Below are positions 46,890-60,002 of a stretch of DNA of 64,000 bases, piece by piece. The DNA comes from Arctopsyche grandis (taxonomy: Eukaryota; Arthropoda; Insecta; Trichoptera; Hydropsychidae): the NCBI RefSeq assembly GCF_051622035.1, contig NC_135366.1, positions 10,013,001-10,077,000 of the forward strand, read 5' to 3'. Numbering within the stretch: the first letter of the stretch is position 1; each line of letters starts with the position of its first letter. A model generated the notes under the pieces. That model worked only from the letters and a program-made list of their open reading frames with translations, was not told where the DNA came from and made no database searches. The translations under genes and the position numbers were made by a program.

Positions 46890-47400
46890 TTCTCGGTTAT
46901 TTATTTATTTATACATATACGGCCGCAAGGAGCATTAAACCACAATACAATAGAACAGTAATAGAAAATAATATTAATATAGGAATAGAAAAATAGGAGT
47001 TTTGAACAATGAAGATACCGGAAGTGAATATAATAAAGACATTGTATAGTGCAGGTGATTCATAAAATTTTGGCATTAATTAACAAGGTTAAAATTAATT
47101 TCGATAGGTGGGCGATGAAAATCAATTGGTAACAGAATATCAATAGAATTACAAGTTGTTATGCTATTATTGTTGGAAAATATAAAATCAAGCATTCTAT
47201 TGTTTGAGTTAAAGACAGTGTTACATTGACATAAATTTAAATTAAGAGACATGTCAATCAGTTCATATAAACCATGATGAATGATAGAATTACAGGAAAT
47301 ATCGTTTAGGCTACACCAATCGTAGTTTGGAACGTTAAAACTGATATTAAATATAAAGAATTAGGGTATCTCAGCCTGATGTTTTCAACAGTTTCAGTAA
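46890..47400 (-). mobile_element. LINE remnant with endonuclease-domain coding
   Basis: An (AAAT)n tail in minus orientation at 46898-46912 marks the 3' end. Further on, 47090-47225 translates on the minus strand as NRMLDFIFSNNNS followed by a HRPP-like stretch. This matches the GRILDLVLSNE region of the endonuclease of the LINE at 17354. The reverse transcriptase between endonuclease and tail is missing, so the copy is internally deleted. It sits between the convergent 3' ends of IMP3 and ADCK1. Confidence 0.6.
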
Positions 47401-47628
47401 TTTTTTATAACTAAGAGTTAAAAACATATACAACCAAAAATTATTTTTGTGTTATCGATATTGGCTAATGCATAAATTTGTTCTATGTCACAATTATTGT
47501 AATTAAATAACTGGTATACCTTAAAAAAATTACTACTAAATTATTTTGACTAGGATTTGCATTGGCCCAGTTTTTACAGTATTTACATACATACTTATGT
47601 ATGTACGAAAAATAAAGTAATCAATTGA

Positions 47629-49459
47629 CTAAAAAATATGTAAATTTTCTGCAAAGTACAGTTTGCATGACATTATGTAAAATTTCATCATCATCCAAAA
47701 CTTCTCTACGTTAATTAGTAACTTTTGCACAGTCGTTTTAGCATGTTTGTAGCGGCCTTCATATCCCGATACTAAACAACATTTTGTCATAACCATCAAT
47801 CCACACATCCTTTCATTGACTCCAAGGGCATACTCGATACTTCTCATTAGGTCATTTGTTTTCAATATCAACAAAGCTTGCCTGTCGATGTTTTGTAGAC
47901 ATAGGGCAATTTGGTCAATAACATTAGGAAACTGTTCGCGTACAGTGTTTCTCTATAACGACAAATTTGTATTTAGAAGAGGTTTTTTTTTTAATAATAC
48001 TCAAAATTTTGTTAATATTGTTGAAGGACAAACCTCTTGATCGTTTGGTTGAATTTTGTCAATACCTTTGAGAATAACAGCCCATGGGCGACCAGTAATG
48101 ATACAGGCCAAAGCAATATACATATTTCCTTTGATACCTAGTTGTTCTGCATAATATTTCATTCCATTTTGATCTCTATCTATTATGGAGAGCCAAAATT
48201 GCGAATAGTTAAATCGAAAATCATCAGTAAGGTTCTGAAAATTATAAATTTGATATTTTTAATTTATTATAAAACAATTGTTACATTAAAATTTACAACT
48301 TACAGCATATAGTCCATGATCCAACAAATAAACGGAAACATCTTTATCAGTGGGGTTTTTTTTGATCAAAATATTTCCAGGATGAGGATCACTGTGAACG
48401 TAACCTTTGATAAAAATCATGTGTGAATACAGATCACCCAATTTTTTACATAGATCATAAGGATTTATGTTGTTAGCCTGAAAATATGTACATTTTTTAA
48501 TTTTATTTGATGTAAATATATATGTGTATATATGAAATAATAATCAATTTTAATTAACCTTGACATATTTTAAATCATTGACTTGTCCACCAGTAACATA
48601 TTCCATGATGAGAACTCTATCTGTGCTATATTCCCAAAATACTTTAGGCACTTTTAGCCATGTATAGTGTTTGAACATTTCAGCTAATTTTTCGGAATTT
48701 TTGCCTTCTTCAATAAAATCCAATTCCCTAAATATGTTGATTTTTGTTTCATTAACAAGCCATTGTATACTGAAATCTGGAAATAACCTTTCCATTATTT
48801 TAACTAGAATTTCCATTGATCGCAAATCTGCTTTGGTATTTCCTTTAACAAAACTATGTTGAACTTTAACAGCGACCTCAGTTCCATCTTTCAATTTAGC
48901 TTTATGTACTTGAGCAAGAGATGCTGTTCCAAGTGGTATAGGATCAAATTCAGAAAATAATTCTTCAGGCTGAAAAATCCCAATTTATTACAGCAATAGA
49001 ATAATTAAAATAAATATTTTTAAAAAATATACCAACATCGTGTTTCAAATCTTCTTTGATCGTTTTATACAACTGATCTAAGCTATTAGCAGGTGCATCT
49101 TTATGCAATATCTTCATGGTATCTACATACTCCAATGGAAGTAAGTAATCTAAGGCACCTATATGTTGACCAACTTTAATGTACACTCCTTTATTTTTTA
49201 AGCACAATTCAAGCAATTTTTCAGCACCCACTTTATGAATTTCATCCCTCAGCGACTTGTACTCCTGGGAGTTTGGATCTAAACCTTTATTATACAGTCG
49301 AGTTTGGTAACAATAAGCTATACTGCACACGGTGGCTGCAGCTCTGCTCATCCTCACTAAAGCGATTGCGTCAATTTCATAGTTGTTCCTGTGAAGACTA
49401 AGAGCTGTCGCTGCTGTGGCTGCGCCCACGACGCCAATCTTCATGAAACGTCGTAACAT
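47629..49459 (-). CDS. ADCK1: aarF domain-containing kinase 1 (ADCK1)
   Basis: ADCK1 is a mitochondrial UbiB-family atypical kinase linked to coenzyme Q and inner-membrane homeostasis. Coding exons (minus): 49459-49037, 48969-48559, 48477-48304, 48234-48034, 47952-47629, giving 510 aa (human about 520). The UbiB hallmark KxGQ is in YIKVGQHIGALDYLLP. PLGTASLAQVH is the modified nucleotide loop, VAVKVQH holds the ATP-binding Lys, ELDFIEEGKN follows, VHSDPHPGN is the catalytic-loop equivalent and LLDHGLY stands in for DFG. The N-terminus has a hydrophobic stretch (IGVVGAATAATALSL), fitting a mitochondrial membrane anchor. ATG 49459 was chosen; upstream in-frame codons lack an ATG. The donor at 49036 (GAT/GTTGGT) is weak but needed for phase. 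Confidence 0.94.
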
Positions 49460-51015
49460 TCTCGACGTGAATAAATAATGACTGTTTGAGATGTATTTTC
49501 GTAGAGGTGTTGAGCTGAATAGCTCCAATTGGCGCACAAAATAACACCATTGAAACAAGCTGACAGTGACATAATGAGTTTGACACGTGCGTCAACTTCA
49601 TAAACCATAAGACGCAATTAGACGGCCAATAAGTATTTTATATTAGAAATTACAAAAAAAAATCGCTTTTAATTAACATTTTTATTAGAACAGTTATTCA
49701 TAAATTGTAAACACATTAAATTATTATTAATAACAAAAAATAAATCGGTAAAAGTTCATAAACACCAAATGACATATTCAAATTTAAGTAAGATTTCATT
49801 TAACTAGACAAAAATGTCTGAAATACCTGATTTAAATTATAATATTTGAATAAATATCATTCTTTTTGCTTCTTCATCAATTTTACTTTGTGTAAGTGGA
49901 AGCTTCCCAAAATTAAATCATCTTTTATATTATATTTAATTGATCTATCTAAATTTAAAGTGATAATAAGTTATGTATATATTTAATATGATGGATTCAA
50001 AATGGGGAAATAATGATATATTTGATTTCGGTAGAACTTTAGTAAATAATTTCACTTAAATATTTTATAAAATTTTTTTTTTTTGAATTTTGTGAAAAGT
50101 TTACTAGACAAACCTATAAAAAAAAGCTCGTTAAAAGTAAGTGAATATCTCTCTAATCATGTGAAAGCATTTTCATTTTATGTATCCACCTAAAGTCCCC
50201 AAACTTACGGCATTAGTTTTAGTGTGGCTCGGAGATAAATCTAAAATTGCAAGAATTTCATACAAACACCACAAATTATACACTCTAAGTTACCCAAATT
50301 TCTAGAATTTACGATAAAATATAATATCTGGTCCGATCCGGTCCTCCTACACCTGAAAATATTTATATTTGACCATCATCTTAAAAAGTTTGAGCATCCC
50401 TGACCCAAAAAAATATTTTACATTTACATTTGTATAAAGATTTAAAAGAATACATGCAGGGACGTCTGGTGGTCATAAGCAAATATTAGGCGACACCTAA
50501 GGGTGGAAAATTATATACGATTGTTATTATTAGATAAAGTATTTAATTATTCAATAAATTTGAAGACATTCCGAATAAATTTACGATATAAAAATGTTTA
50601 AATATCATAATTATCAGAGATCTGGAGCGGAGCGTGGAGCAACGAGTTTTTGCTCGCAGCAGGAGCGGAGCCGGAGCACGAAAACTTGTAGTGTTCCACT
50701 GCTCCGTTATTTTTTTTATGTGTTAGAATTTCTTTCAGAATTAAAAAATTTGATTATATTATTTGTATTTAATATGTATGCATTTTTAAAATTCAATATT
50801 TTGTTTTATATATTTTTTTCACTTATTGTTGTTTTGTACAAATGAATTTGGGAGCTTTCTTTTTTTATTTTTCAATCGTGATCAAATTATATAGCAGCGG
50901 TTATCCTGGTAGCGATTCAAATTCAGGATGTAACCCGTTTTCCGAATATATACATAGGTACATATGTATTGGTAATCAAATAGTCAATTTCATTAAAATT
51001 GACTTATTGACTTAT
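49460..51015. other. Region upstream of ADCK1, no gene seen
   Basis: AT-rich, with the ADCK1 promoter presumably at its left end. At 50620-50690 a GGAGCGGAGC-type purine-rich stretch, repeated as GGAGCGGAGCCGGAGC, looks like transposon-derived sequence I cannot classify. The small ORFs are low complexity. Confidence 0.4.
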
Positions 51016-51097
51016 AAATGCAGATCTTTTTAACCTAAATTCAAATGTACATACATCGTACATAATATGTAATATACAAATATATGTACATATGTGT

Positions 51098-51245
51098 ACT
51101 CAGGGCCGCCGAGAGAAATCCCGGCCCCTGGGAATTGATTATTGTCGATAAATTCATTTTCAGAATCAGTAGAGGTGCTGATTTGTCGAGTTCCTCGGCG
51201 AGGAGCTATTATTTCGCTTTCATCACTTTCACTGTCCGATATCAT
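51098..51245 (-). pseudogene. Acidic N-terminal ORF fragment, possibly piggyBac-like transposase remnant
   Basis: The minus strand reads MISDSESDESEIIAPRRGTR and then DSENEFIDNN before running into a GC-rich GGCCGGGATTTCTCTCGGCGG stretch. Acidic Ser/Asp/Glu starts of this kind are common in piggyBac-type transposases, but no catalytic part follows, so the identity is only a guess. The GC-rich flank itself looks like a transposon end. Confidence 0.25.
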
Positions 51246-52597
51246 TTTGCATAGTTAAAATAAATGGCAAAAAACAATAGAAATCCGCTTTCAATTATAT
51301 AGGTCACGAGACGTCACGAATTCGTGCAATCAATCAAATGCAACTGAAATGCATACAAAATGTTTATGATACATGTTGAAAAATTATTTGATTATTAGAA
51401 ACTTCGCATCCTTGTGTGTCTCGCTCACACGTACACAATTAAAACCAAGAAAGAAAGAGAGAAAGACCGCTACCTGTTTCGAATATATCGCATGTTGTAA
51501 GGATACATCGATGTCTAAAAATAGATTATTGAAAAAAATAAAGCGTCGGAAAACAATCGTCAAAAATTATTTAGTGTATATATGTAGGTATCTCTTTCGC
51601 ACGCACGCATGTAAAAGCAAGACAGAAAGAGAGAGCACGCGTCCACAACGGCTTCTTAAAAATGTATATAAAGTATTATAAAAATTACGAGCGTTCGGCG
51701 AAGTAAGTATGTAAAAAAAAATATTATATTTTTTTTTTCAAAATAATTACAAATGTTAGCATTTTTCGCTTGGACATTGAAAAACCTCGTAGCAGCCAAA
51801 GGGTTAAGATCTTTCGATTTTCGATCTTTGCCTTCCGATATTTGCGTTTACGGGCGTTTCACATTCGGGCTCATGACGGAGACCGCATATGTACATATGT
51901 ATGTACAATTCATTTTGAAAAATCTTTTTGTAGTTTGTATAATCATTCACATTTTGTTTGCATAGATAAACAAATAATTAACTCGTACGCTCTAATAATA
52001 ATCATAATCATATGCACCGATCTCACCGCCTCCAGAAGAATGCTTCAGAAGAATGGAGAGGATCAGAGGGAAGTAACGAACCAATCTACGCCGGAGCAAA
52101 TCCAACCAACAGCTGCAAACTCGAAGCTACGACTACATAGTACAGGTACGGAATCTACTGGGGTTACCTGAGGAGCAGGGGCGTTACCTGAGCTGGTAGC
52201 CGCGTGGGAAACTCGAGTGGTCAGACGAGAGCGGCATTAGTGCCGGAGGCCTAGACGCCGAAGCACGTTTCTCGCGATATTTTACACTGCCACTTTTTGT
52301 ACAAGTTTCGCGATTCTCGATTGACAAACAACCCCAGAGCCACAGTGAGTGCAAAACCACCGTGCTGAGCGTACGTTGCAACAATATTGCCCCCCCCCCA
52401 TCGGTTCTTCCCAACTTTGGAAAGTGCGCCGCAACAGGTGATCCGTTCGCGAATTTGCCTCTTTTACCATCGATCGCAAAAATTCTTAGTCGTGGCAAAA
52501 CGAAACAAAGAAAAAAAATTGTGCGCGCGAGTGTGTGTATGTGGATACGCGGGTAAACGAGTCGAATAGTTTTGAGGTTCGGGAGAAGCGCAACAAC

Positions 52598-52648
52598 ATG
52601 GACGCTTCAAACCGGTCCAAGATAGTTACTGCTAACTATGATCGTCCC
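52598..52648 (+). CDS. Possible first coding exon of an unrecognised gene
   Basis: After a comparatively GC-rich 500-bp stretch that looks like a 5' UTR (52150-52597), ATG 52598 in good context (CAACAACATGG) opens MDASNRSKIVTANYDRP. A GTATGA donor at 52649 directly follows codon 17, before an in-frame stop. The rest of the gene would lie downstream on the plus strand beyond long introns, possibly outside the window. A candidate later exon with a strong GTAAGT donor is at about 53699-53765, but its phase does not connect. No family is recognisable from 17 residues. Confidence 0.3.
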
Positions 52649-52927
52649 GTATGAGGTACTTTGCTTTGTTGTCGAGATTTCAAGTGAATTTATTCGATTT
52701 TTATTGATTTATGCGGCTGGAATTGTGTTAGTGATCTTCTTCGTCAATGAAAGATTGCGTTTGAGCTACTTTATCCATATTGTCGTTGAGCTATTTTATC
52801 ATATCACATTTACAATCATTCACCATCCACTGCTGGATAGAAAAATTTCATAATAAATTTATTATTATCATTTCATTCAAATTTTAATTAAAATAAACCG
52901 CTGATTTTCTCAACTATATATACGTAA

Positions 52928-53333
52928 CTAGTGGTTTTACCCGGCTTCGCTCGGTATTTGTAATATAAATACCGCTTAAACATGGCTAATCTAATAGTAA
53001 ACATTTTATTAAATTTATTTGAATATACATTTGTTTTTTTTCTTAAATTTGACGTCACGGATTCTACGAATCAAAACCTACATACTTACATACAAAGTCT
53101 CTTTCGAAATTATATATTACAAGTGTTTTTACCCGGCTTCGCTCGGTATTTGTGATATAAACCGCTTAAACATGGCCAATCTAATAGTAACCATTTTATT
53201 AAATTTATTTGGATAGTTTTATTTTATTTGAGTATTTATTTGTTTTTTTTTTATTAAATTGAACTCCACGGATTTTACGAACCAAATAAACATACATACA
53301 TACATACAAAGTCTCTTTCGAAATTATATATTA
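52928..53333 (+). mobile_element. Two adjacent copies of the ACCCGGCTTCGCTCGG repeat
   Basis: Copy 1 (52928 to about 53120) and copy 2 (about 53121-53333) each start TTTTACCCGGCTTCGCTCGG, continue with AAACCGCTTAAACATGGC, and end ACAAAGTCTCTTTCGAAATT. They show the compact form of the family: head, AT-rich middle of about 100 bp, tail, without a GC array. No inverted repeats or ORF are seen. Confidence 0.7.
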
Positions 53334-55963
53334 GATTATCGTAATTATATATTAAAGTTAATACATTGTATTTACTCTTGATAACGTTCAACGTTTACAA
53401 TCTTGTGAATCGTTTACCAACACCCCAAGATAAAATAGAATATTAAATTCGTTCAGTGGATTTTGTCTGAATACCGAAAGTCAATTGCATTTCCAATCTT
53501 AGTCATGCTGATAGAGATAAATAACAATGCGCTTTAATCTAAATGTTTGATAAAGAAAAACCTACATATGTAATTATTGTTCATTATGAATGTTGAGCTA
53601 ATTCGCGTGGACGTTGAAATTACTAATTTTCGGTGATTTTTTTTTTACTTTCTTTTAAACAGTGCAGTGATTTGAATTAAACTAAATTATTTCAGTGATA
53701 CAGTGTCAAGTGGAACGTTTGCATCCGGCCTAACAACAAATGTATGAATGTCCGACATTTTACTAGTAAGTATTAATTTCCATTTAATTTTATTCAAAAA
53801 ATGTATTTTTCCTCTTTCATTCCTTTCGTATACATATTTATTTTATGGTATTAGACATGCCACACTTAGTCTTTCTCCAATTTTATTCGAAACGCTTAAC
53901 TCTCGTTCTAATTATGCTCCATTTAAACATTTGCATAAATAGCTAACAAAGTAAGTAACATCGTAATTTCATTAGAAGACGTACCCAATTACTTGAAGCT
54001 ACCGTTACTTTAAGCTAAAAGTTAAAGTGGTACATTTAATAGTGTTTAACTTGAATTGGTTAACTTAAATTGCTTTATTTCAACTTTCAACGTCTTCCGA
54101 AATCGTCTTGTACGTTCTTCGCCATCTTTAGATTCGAATTCGCCACGTACATAAGAAGTTGCATCGCTTTGAGTCTTGTCGGTCGTGTTTACAAGCGAAT
54201 CTATTTGCATTGTTTCGGCTTGAATAAGTTGCATCATTCACTGCATTAACCGGAAGTTCTTCTTTTGCGAAATCTTCGCGTTCTGCTAATAAATTCCCTT
54301 ATGAATGGTTTGCATAATTTTCAACGTAATCTAGAGTGATACTATCACTGAATTGATAGGAAGTTCGCATGAAATTCTACGCGTTCTACACGAAAATTAT
54401 TCCAGTTTTCCACATTCGTACACACATATTTACATATATACAAAACAAATTGCAAAATTTACCGTGCATTTTCATATCACCGCGAGAAATTACCACGTTG
54501 AATTAGAAAGACCCAAATTTTCACAATTTTAATTCACGCGCTTGTGCAAACGGTCTGGTGACTCTGTGCTAAAGTTCGCTTGTCGGTGTTTTGTTTATGA
54601 TTATTGTTGATGAGTCAGTTACGTATAAATAAACCGTTTTTATCTTGAGATACAACTGCAGAGATCGATCACGATGGGAATTACGAAAACGTCTAATCTT
54701 GATACGCACTGACGGCAGAGTTAATTTAAAATGTGCATGTTGTGATGAAAGTCATCAAATTAACGAAAATTGCGGCTCTTTAAAAAAAGCTACCGTTATT
54801 CTAACCGCTAACGTAACGCGTTCACTACCAACTAATTACAATTATCTCAGTTAATTTAAAATGTTTTTAAATTTAGTTGATTAAGCCCGAAACTAAACGC
54901 CAACATTGGGGATTAATGATTTTGAGGATTAATGAAGCCAAGGACGCGTGACGTCCTATACCACTCGGTGTGTTTTCGCCATTAGGACTTTTATTTGTAT
55001 GTTGGTTAATTGGTATTTTGTTTTTGGCGTTTTTTTTTCGACACATCCTTCTCGTTAATTTTAAATTAGATCATCAAACTTATCTTAATCTGAATTTAAA
55101 ATTCATAGAATTGCAATATTAATTAAAATAAATCGCAATTTAAACGTGCGTCGTAATTAAATATTTGACGTTGTACATACAATGCAAAACAATTCATTTC
55201 AAATTAAAAATAGTAAGGTATGGAAATTTTCGGATGGAAAAAAAATTATATTTCATTAAAATGTTAATTTTGTCGTTAAAAAAATGGAAAGTTGCTTTTG
55301 CTTCAATATTATATGTATCGAATCGCAATTTTAATATCATACATATGATTGAACGGTATGTACATAGTTAACTTTCTTCGAGCTGATTGTCTATGTTGTG
55401 TTTTTTTTTTTAATTGCTTTCCGTCAAAAATGACGGTTCTACACATTGTTCATACGAAATTAGATTCGAGCATCGACTGCGTATTCACTATCATATATTC
55501 TACTACAAATCCACCATTATGTATACTTATCTAAAAAAAAAGGTAAACGCTGAAAGTAAACATTTCCCTTTCCCGAGCGGAAGAGAAATGTCACAGATTA
55601 TGCTATGTCAACAATTTTCATAATAAAATGGTAAATGTAGTGTGTTATAACTTATACGATTAACGGATTAAAAGCAATTGAATGTTTTTTGTATGCTTAT
55701 TTTTTATACTGCAGATTTTATTTAAAAATTACACGTTGGATGGGGACGTTTGAAATTTGTTTTAAAAAATAATAATTACCAAGTTTAATAACATTTCTCA
55801 TACCAAGTTCTCGTAACGTTGCAACATCCACGTGACCAAATTGTTGGACTCGGTCTGAGTGCACTCGTATCGCGTCAAGGTCAACCCGATATTAGAACAC
55901 TCGGAATCTTCGACCGATTAATACCCTGTTCCTTTTTAACCTTGAGTTTATATTTTAACCTTA
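53334..55963. other. AT-rich stretch, no supported gene
   Basis: I see no domain-bearing exon. A TTATTTCAG acceptor with a GTAAGT donor (about 53698-53766) could delimit a short exon, and a Cys-containing ORF at 54645-54854 (KCACCDESHQINENC) is slightly protein-like; neither is enough to call. Confidence 0.35.
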
Positions 55964-56226
55964 GGGCGAAAACACACAGCGATGAACGGTACATCGTGTG
56001 CTTGGCTCCCCGCTGTGGGGGGTCTGCTACATTTCGTCAAATATGGGATACACCGTTATCGATCACTGTCAAGCAAGGATAAATACAAAAAAGTTCAGAG
56101 GGTCATTTTGGGGCGGGGCGTGCTGGGTGTTCCATTAATATGTGCAAGGCACTGCCCATTTTTTTCACATGTTTAAGGTATCTAAAAATAGCCACGTGCC
56201 ACCTGCACCGCTGTGTGTTTTCGCCC
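55964..56226. mobile_element. PIF/Harbinger-like MITE with TTA target duplication
   Basis: A 263-bp element whose ends GGGCGAAAACACACAGCG and CGCTGTGTGTTTTCGCCC are exact inverted repeats (18 bp, extending with mismatches). TTA flanks both sides (55961-55963, 56227-56229). There is no coding capacity; the ORFs across it are chance. Confidence 0.8.
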
Positions 56227-56229
56227 TTA

Positions 56230-57080
56230 TCCACTATGGCTTTTTTCCCCAAAACCAACCAGCAGCTCAGGTTAAAAATTTAGACGTATTAAATGAGATA
56301 AAAATAAGAATTTTGGTTCGTTTACACTGGGACATATATAGTGCCTAATCATTCGTGTGACTACTACCGACGGAATTTATTTTGGTACACTTCGCTTTAA
56401 AATATTTGCTTAATTGCACTTGAAACAAATTAATAGGAATACGTATGCTCTCAATATGTTTTATATCCTTAATTTCTATCTATTTCATACAACAATAGTG
56501 TGTTATATATATGTAGGTAAGAAGGTTCTGCGTGTTATACGAATTTTATTGAAAAATGTCATTGGAAGTGCATTATTGTGTCGTCATTATGCAAATTGTT
56601 GGTTGTATAAAAGTGCAGCTAAAATTCCGACAGTCCATTGCATAATAAACGGATACAAATTTATCATGAATGTGGAGTATTTTCACAATACTGTTTAAAT
56701 ATTATACACTCTGTGTCGATTTTATATAATTTTTTTTTTACTTTAACGGAAGCGTTACAATCTTCGTGCAAGTAATGCAAGGCGAATGCTTTCGAATTCC
56801 GAAGAATGTCATTTCATCTGTTGAATGTGTCAAGAGTTGCCCCGTTCACATTTAACGGTACACCGTGAAACCACTGTTTCTGCTCTTATAAACATTTTTT
56901 ATTGTCTTTCTGGCCGTTTGATCGCGAACGAATCTCCGTTAGAAGAGCGTTTTTGCACCGGTTTAATTTGCTAAAATAAATCCTAGTGTCGGTATGTATG
57001 TACGTATGTATGTACATATAATGAATATACATAAATAAAAATCGGCGCAGGAAGCGGGAATTGATCGTTTTATTATACTA
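56230..57080. other. AT-rich stretch, nothing recognised
   Basis: No exon, repeat with clear ends or RNA gene is apparent to me here. Confidence 0.4.
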
Positions 57081-57082
57081 TA

Positions 57083-58590
57083 TTTTATTTTATTTTATTT
57101 TATTTTAAAAAATCAATACCACAGAGACTTGACAGGTTGCCCCAAAGCGTCAATGTGATTTTAATACAAATAATAAAAATCATAAAAATTACAAAAAAAA
57201 CATCATAAAAAAAATAATAAAAATCATAAATAAAAAAAACATAAGAAAATAATAAAAATCATAAATAAAAAAAAAAAACATCATAAAAAAATAATAAAAA
57301 TCAAGTAAAAAATATGTACACAAAATAAAAACAATGAAATAAGATTGAAAAATTTATATCGTGCTATTTAGGATGTGTTCCACCAACTCAACATAACTGG
57401 CATCGAATAGGTCCAAGTAATGTGCCAGTAAGTTAAGGAGTCGAACAGCTCTCGAGAGGGGGGAGTTCATGAGCACGTTTGATTTAGCCCTAATTGGTAA
57501 AAATATATCATGTTTTCTTAAAACTCTACGATTTTCCGGGGCCCAGAATTTTAGTTTCTCCAGGATAGTGGGATTGTGAATCTCTCCTCTAAGTAATTTT
57601 ACGAAATGTTTCCCAAGAAATAAATCTCTTCTCTTTGCCAGGGAGTTGAAACCCAAAGATCCCAAGACAAAGGCACTAGGGAACAGATATGGATAAAATC
57701 CAAATGTCTTCAGATATAAAAATCTAAGGAATTTCCTTTGGACTCGTTCCAACATTAGAGAGTAACGAAGTTGATAGGGAGACCATATAATGGAGCCAAA
57801 CTCGAGCACACTGCGAACTAATGTACAATATAAGAGACGAATGGCAGTGAGCCCTAGTTCGGACGAATTACGGATTACGAATCCAAGGATTTTTGTTGCC
57901 CTATCACAGATATTCTCAATGTGAATGTTGAAACTCCAACTATTTTCGAAGACTATTCCCAGATCAGATATAAATAATTCTCTCTGAAGAAGAGAATCAT
58001 GAAATTTATACGGATATTTAATAGGAGAACGAGAACGAGAGTAAGAAATGACCCGACACTTTAGGATATTGAAGGGAAGTTTATTAACATTAGCCCATTC
58101 ATAAATAGAATTCAAATCCTCTTGCAAATAAAGAGCGTCAGGTAAATCAATTATTCTCTTATAGATTTTTAAGTCATCCGCATATAATAAAAATTTAGAA
58201 TGGTGAATAGAAGATTGAATATCGTTGATAAATATTAGGAATAATAAAGGGCCAAGATTTGATCCTTGGGGAATCCCAGAAGTGGCAACATACTCATAAG
58301 AAAAGCAACTCCCAAACTTAACGAATTGACGTCGATCCTGTAAATAAGAAATAAAAAGACCAACAAGATTATAAGTAAATCCAATAAAACTTAATTTACT
58401 AACCAAAATTTTATGATCAACTTTATCAAACGCCTTCTCAAAATCAGTATATATTACATCCATTTGATTATTACAATCCAAAGTGCTGGTTATGTCATTA
58501 GAGAAACATAACAAGTTGGTAATGGCTGATCTGGCCGGACGAAAGCCATGCTGCTGATCAATGAGCATACTTTGAAAGTGATTAAAAATG
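57083..58590 (-). mobile_element. 5'-truncated non-LTR retrotransposon
   Basis: A (TTTTA)n run at 57083-57106 is the 3' tail seen from the plus strand, followed by an A-rich untranslated end and the reverse transcriptase ORF at 57354-58568. The element starts abruptly near 58590 inside the RT domain, the usual outcome of incomplete target-primed reverse transcription. Confidence 0.8.
57354..58568 (-). pseudogene. LINE reverse transcriptase, C-terminal 404 aa
   Basis: It carries RT blocks QHGFRPARSAITNL, DFEKAFDKVDH, SGIPQGSNLGPLLF and YADD (LLYADDLKIYKRI), then the thumb (LERVQRKFLRFLY). The endonuclease and fingers region are missing through 5' truncation. The same general clade as the ORF at 17354 but clearly a different family. 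The remaining frame is unbroken. Confidence 0.85.
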
Positions 58591-59825
58591 TATCTGTGTA
58601 TATAGAAGTATTTGAATAAAAACCGCCAATAAATGGTCGTTTAAAATTCTCAGCGCGTTTCCAAGACGATGTTAAGTGCATAACGAAGAAACTGCACGTT
58701 TCGCATGCCAAGTGTCCGGTCGGTTGATCATATCGAAACAGATGTTCGGTAACACTTGTACGGTCGCACGCAATTCCGAATATTCTAATCGGGATGCGTC
58801 CCACTGACCGTCCGCTGACAATTGCGTCATTCGGCGCAATGGAAGGTTGAGGGATGCGCCGTTATTAAAACGCGATGATGATTACCCGCCCCACTGCAAG
58901 TATCGTGTTATTATCTAGTTGCCAACTCTGGAATTAAACCTAATCCATATGCTCGTGATGTAATCGAGATGACGAGTGCAACTCGTAGAAGCGTCGTCGG
59001 ACATTCATGACGTATCGTAAAGTCGATAATGACTCACTTAATGAGTTTTTGAATCGCGGCAAAACCCGCAGACCTTGAAACTATGCATGTATGCACTTTA
59101 TCGCATAAGCGGTGTCAAGTTGGCTCACCTGGCCGAGACGACGATTAATATTTTGCTAAGGGCAAATGTGTTTCATTGCATTCCAATGTGAATGTTTGCA
59201 ATCAAAAAAACTGCGTACACTATGTGTTACGCCTACGTGTGTAGGTAGAGGTGTCTTGTAGCCATTGGATTGTCATCGAACTTGTACTTGTAGCGGTATT
59301 GTGTCAGTCCAATGGGCATTTTATTGGATGCGGCTCGGCTCGATCATCATCATAATAATAATATACCGTTTCGATTTCGTAAAATTCCGTTATCTTCATA
59401 TCGAATCGTTTGAAAGTGTCGGGAGAATTTTTCGATATATTTAGCGCGTCGTTGGTTCTTTACGTTAGAGCCATTATTAGATTTTTTCCGAATCGTTAAT
59501 TGCTTTAAAAATTTCACTTTTTTCGCAAAAAAAATTTTTTTTGTGTTGATACGCTTTCAAGACTTAAACCGTCTCAGAAAAGACAAACTACGTTCACTGG
59601 TTGTATCGATGTACATATATACCTATGTGTGTATATAAGCTGGTTTAGATTGCAAATTTCTTAAAGCCTAATTTTTTTGTAATTACATTTACATACATTG
59701 AATCGCTCAATATACTCACAACAAGCTGACGATTACAATATAATTTTGAAATGGAAAAAAAACGAAATGATTTCGTTTGAAACGAGTGCGTATCAAAATT
59801 CCGAATTTCGATATTTACATAGAAC
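58591..59825. other. Gene-free stretch
   Basis: Moderately AT-rich DNA with no supported exon or repeat boundary. Confidence 0.35.
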
Positions 59826-59900
59826 ACAGAGAGTGGTTAGCATACAACTGAGGGGTCATGGGTTTGAGCCCTGATCCAGTGCCTTGCATGACTCCGAGTC
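59826..59900 (+). mobile_element. tRNA-derived SINE head
   Basis: A-box-like TGGTTAGCATA (59834-59844) and B-box GGTTTGAGCCC (59861-59871) stand at the spacing of a tRNA-type RNA polymerase III promoter, but the stems do not close into a tRNA. It is best read as the head of a tRNA-derived SINE. The tail was not delimited. Confidence 0.5.
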
Positions 59901-60002
59901 GATCGTTTCCTATAAGAGTATGCCAATTTATCTGATTTCATTATTGAAACGGTTCCTACCAAATTGGCCATTATTTGAATTTAATTTCAAATTTATAATA
60001 AT

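Noticed and set aside
51770-52171. 133-aa plus-strand ORF near 52 kb
   Set aside because: Its start reads through the dispersed TTGCCTTCCGATATTTGCG repeat and its end through probable leader sequence; no domain.
59826-59900. tRNA gene
   Set aside because: A and B boxes are present but the acceptor and anticodon stems do not close; it is better explained as a SINE head.
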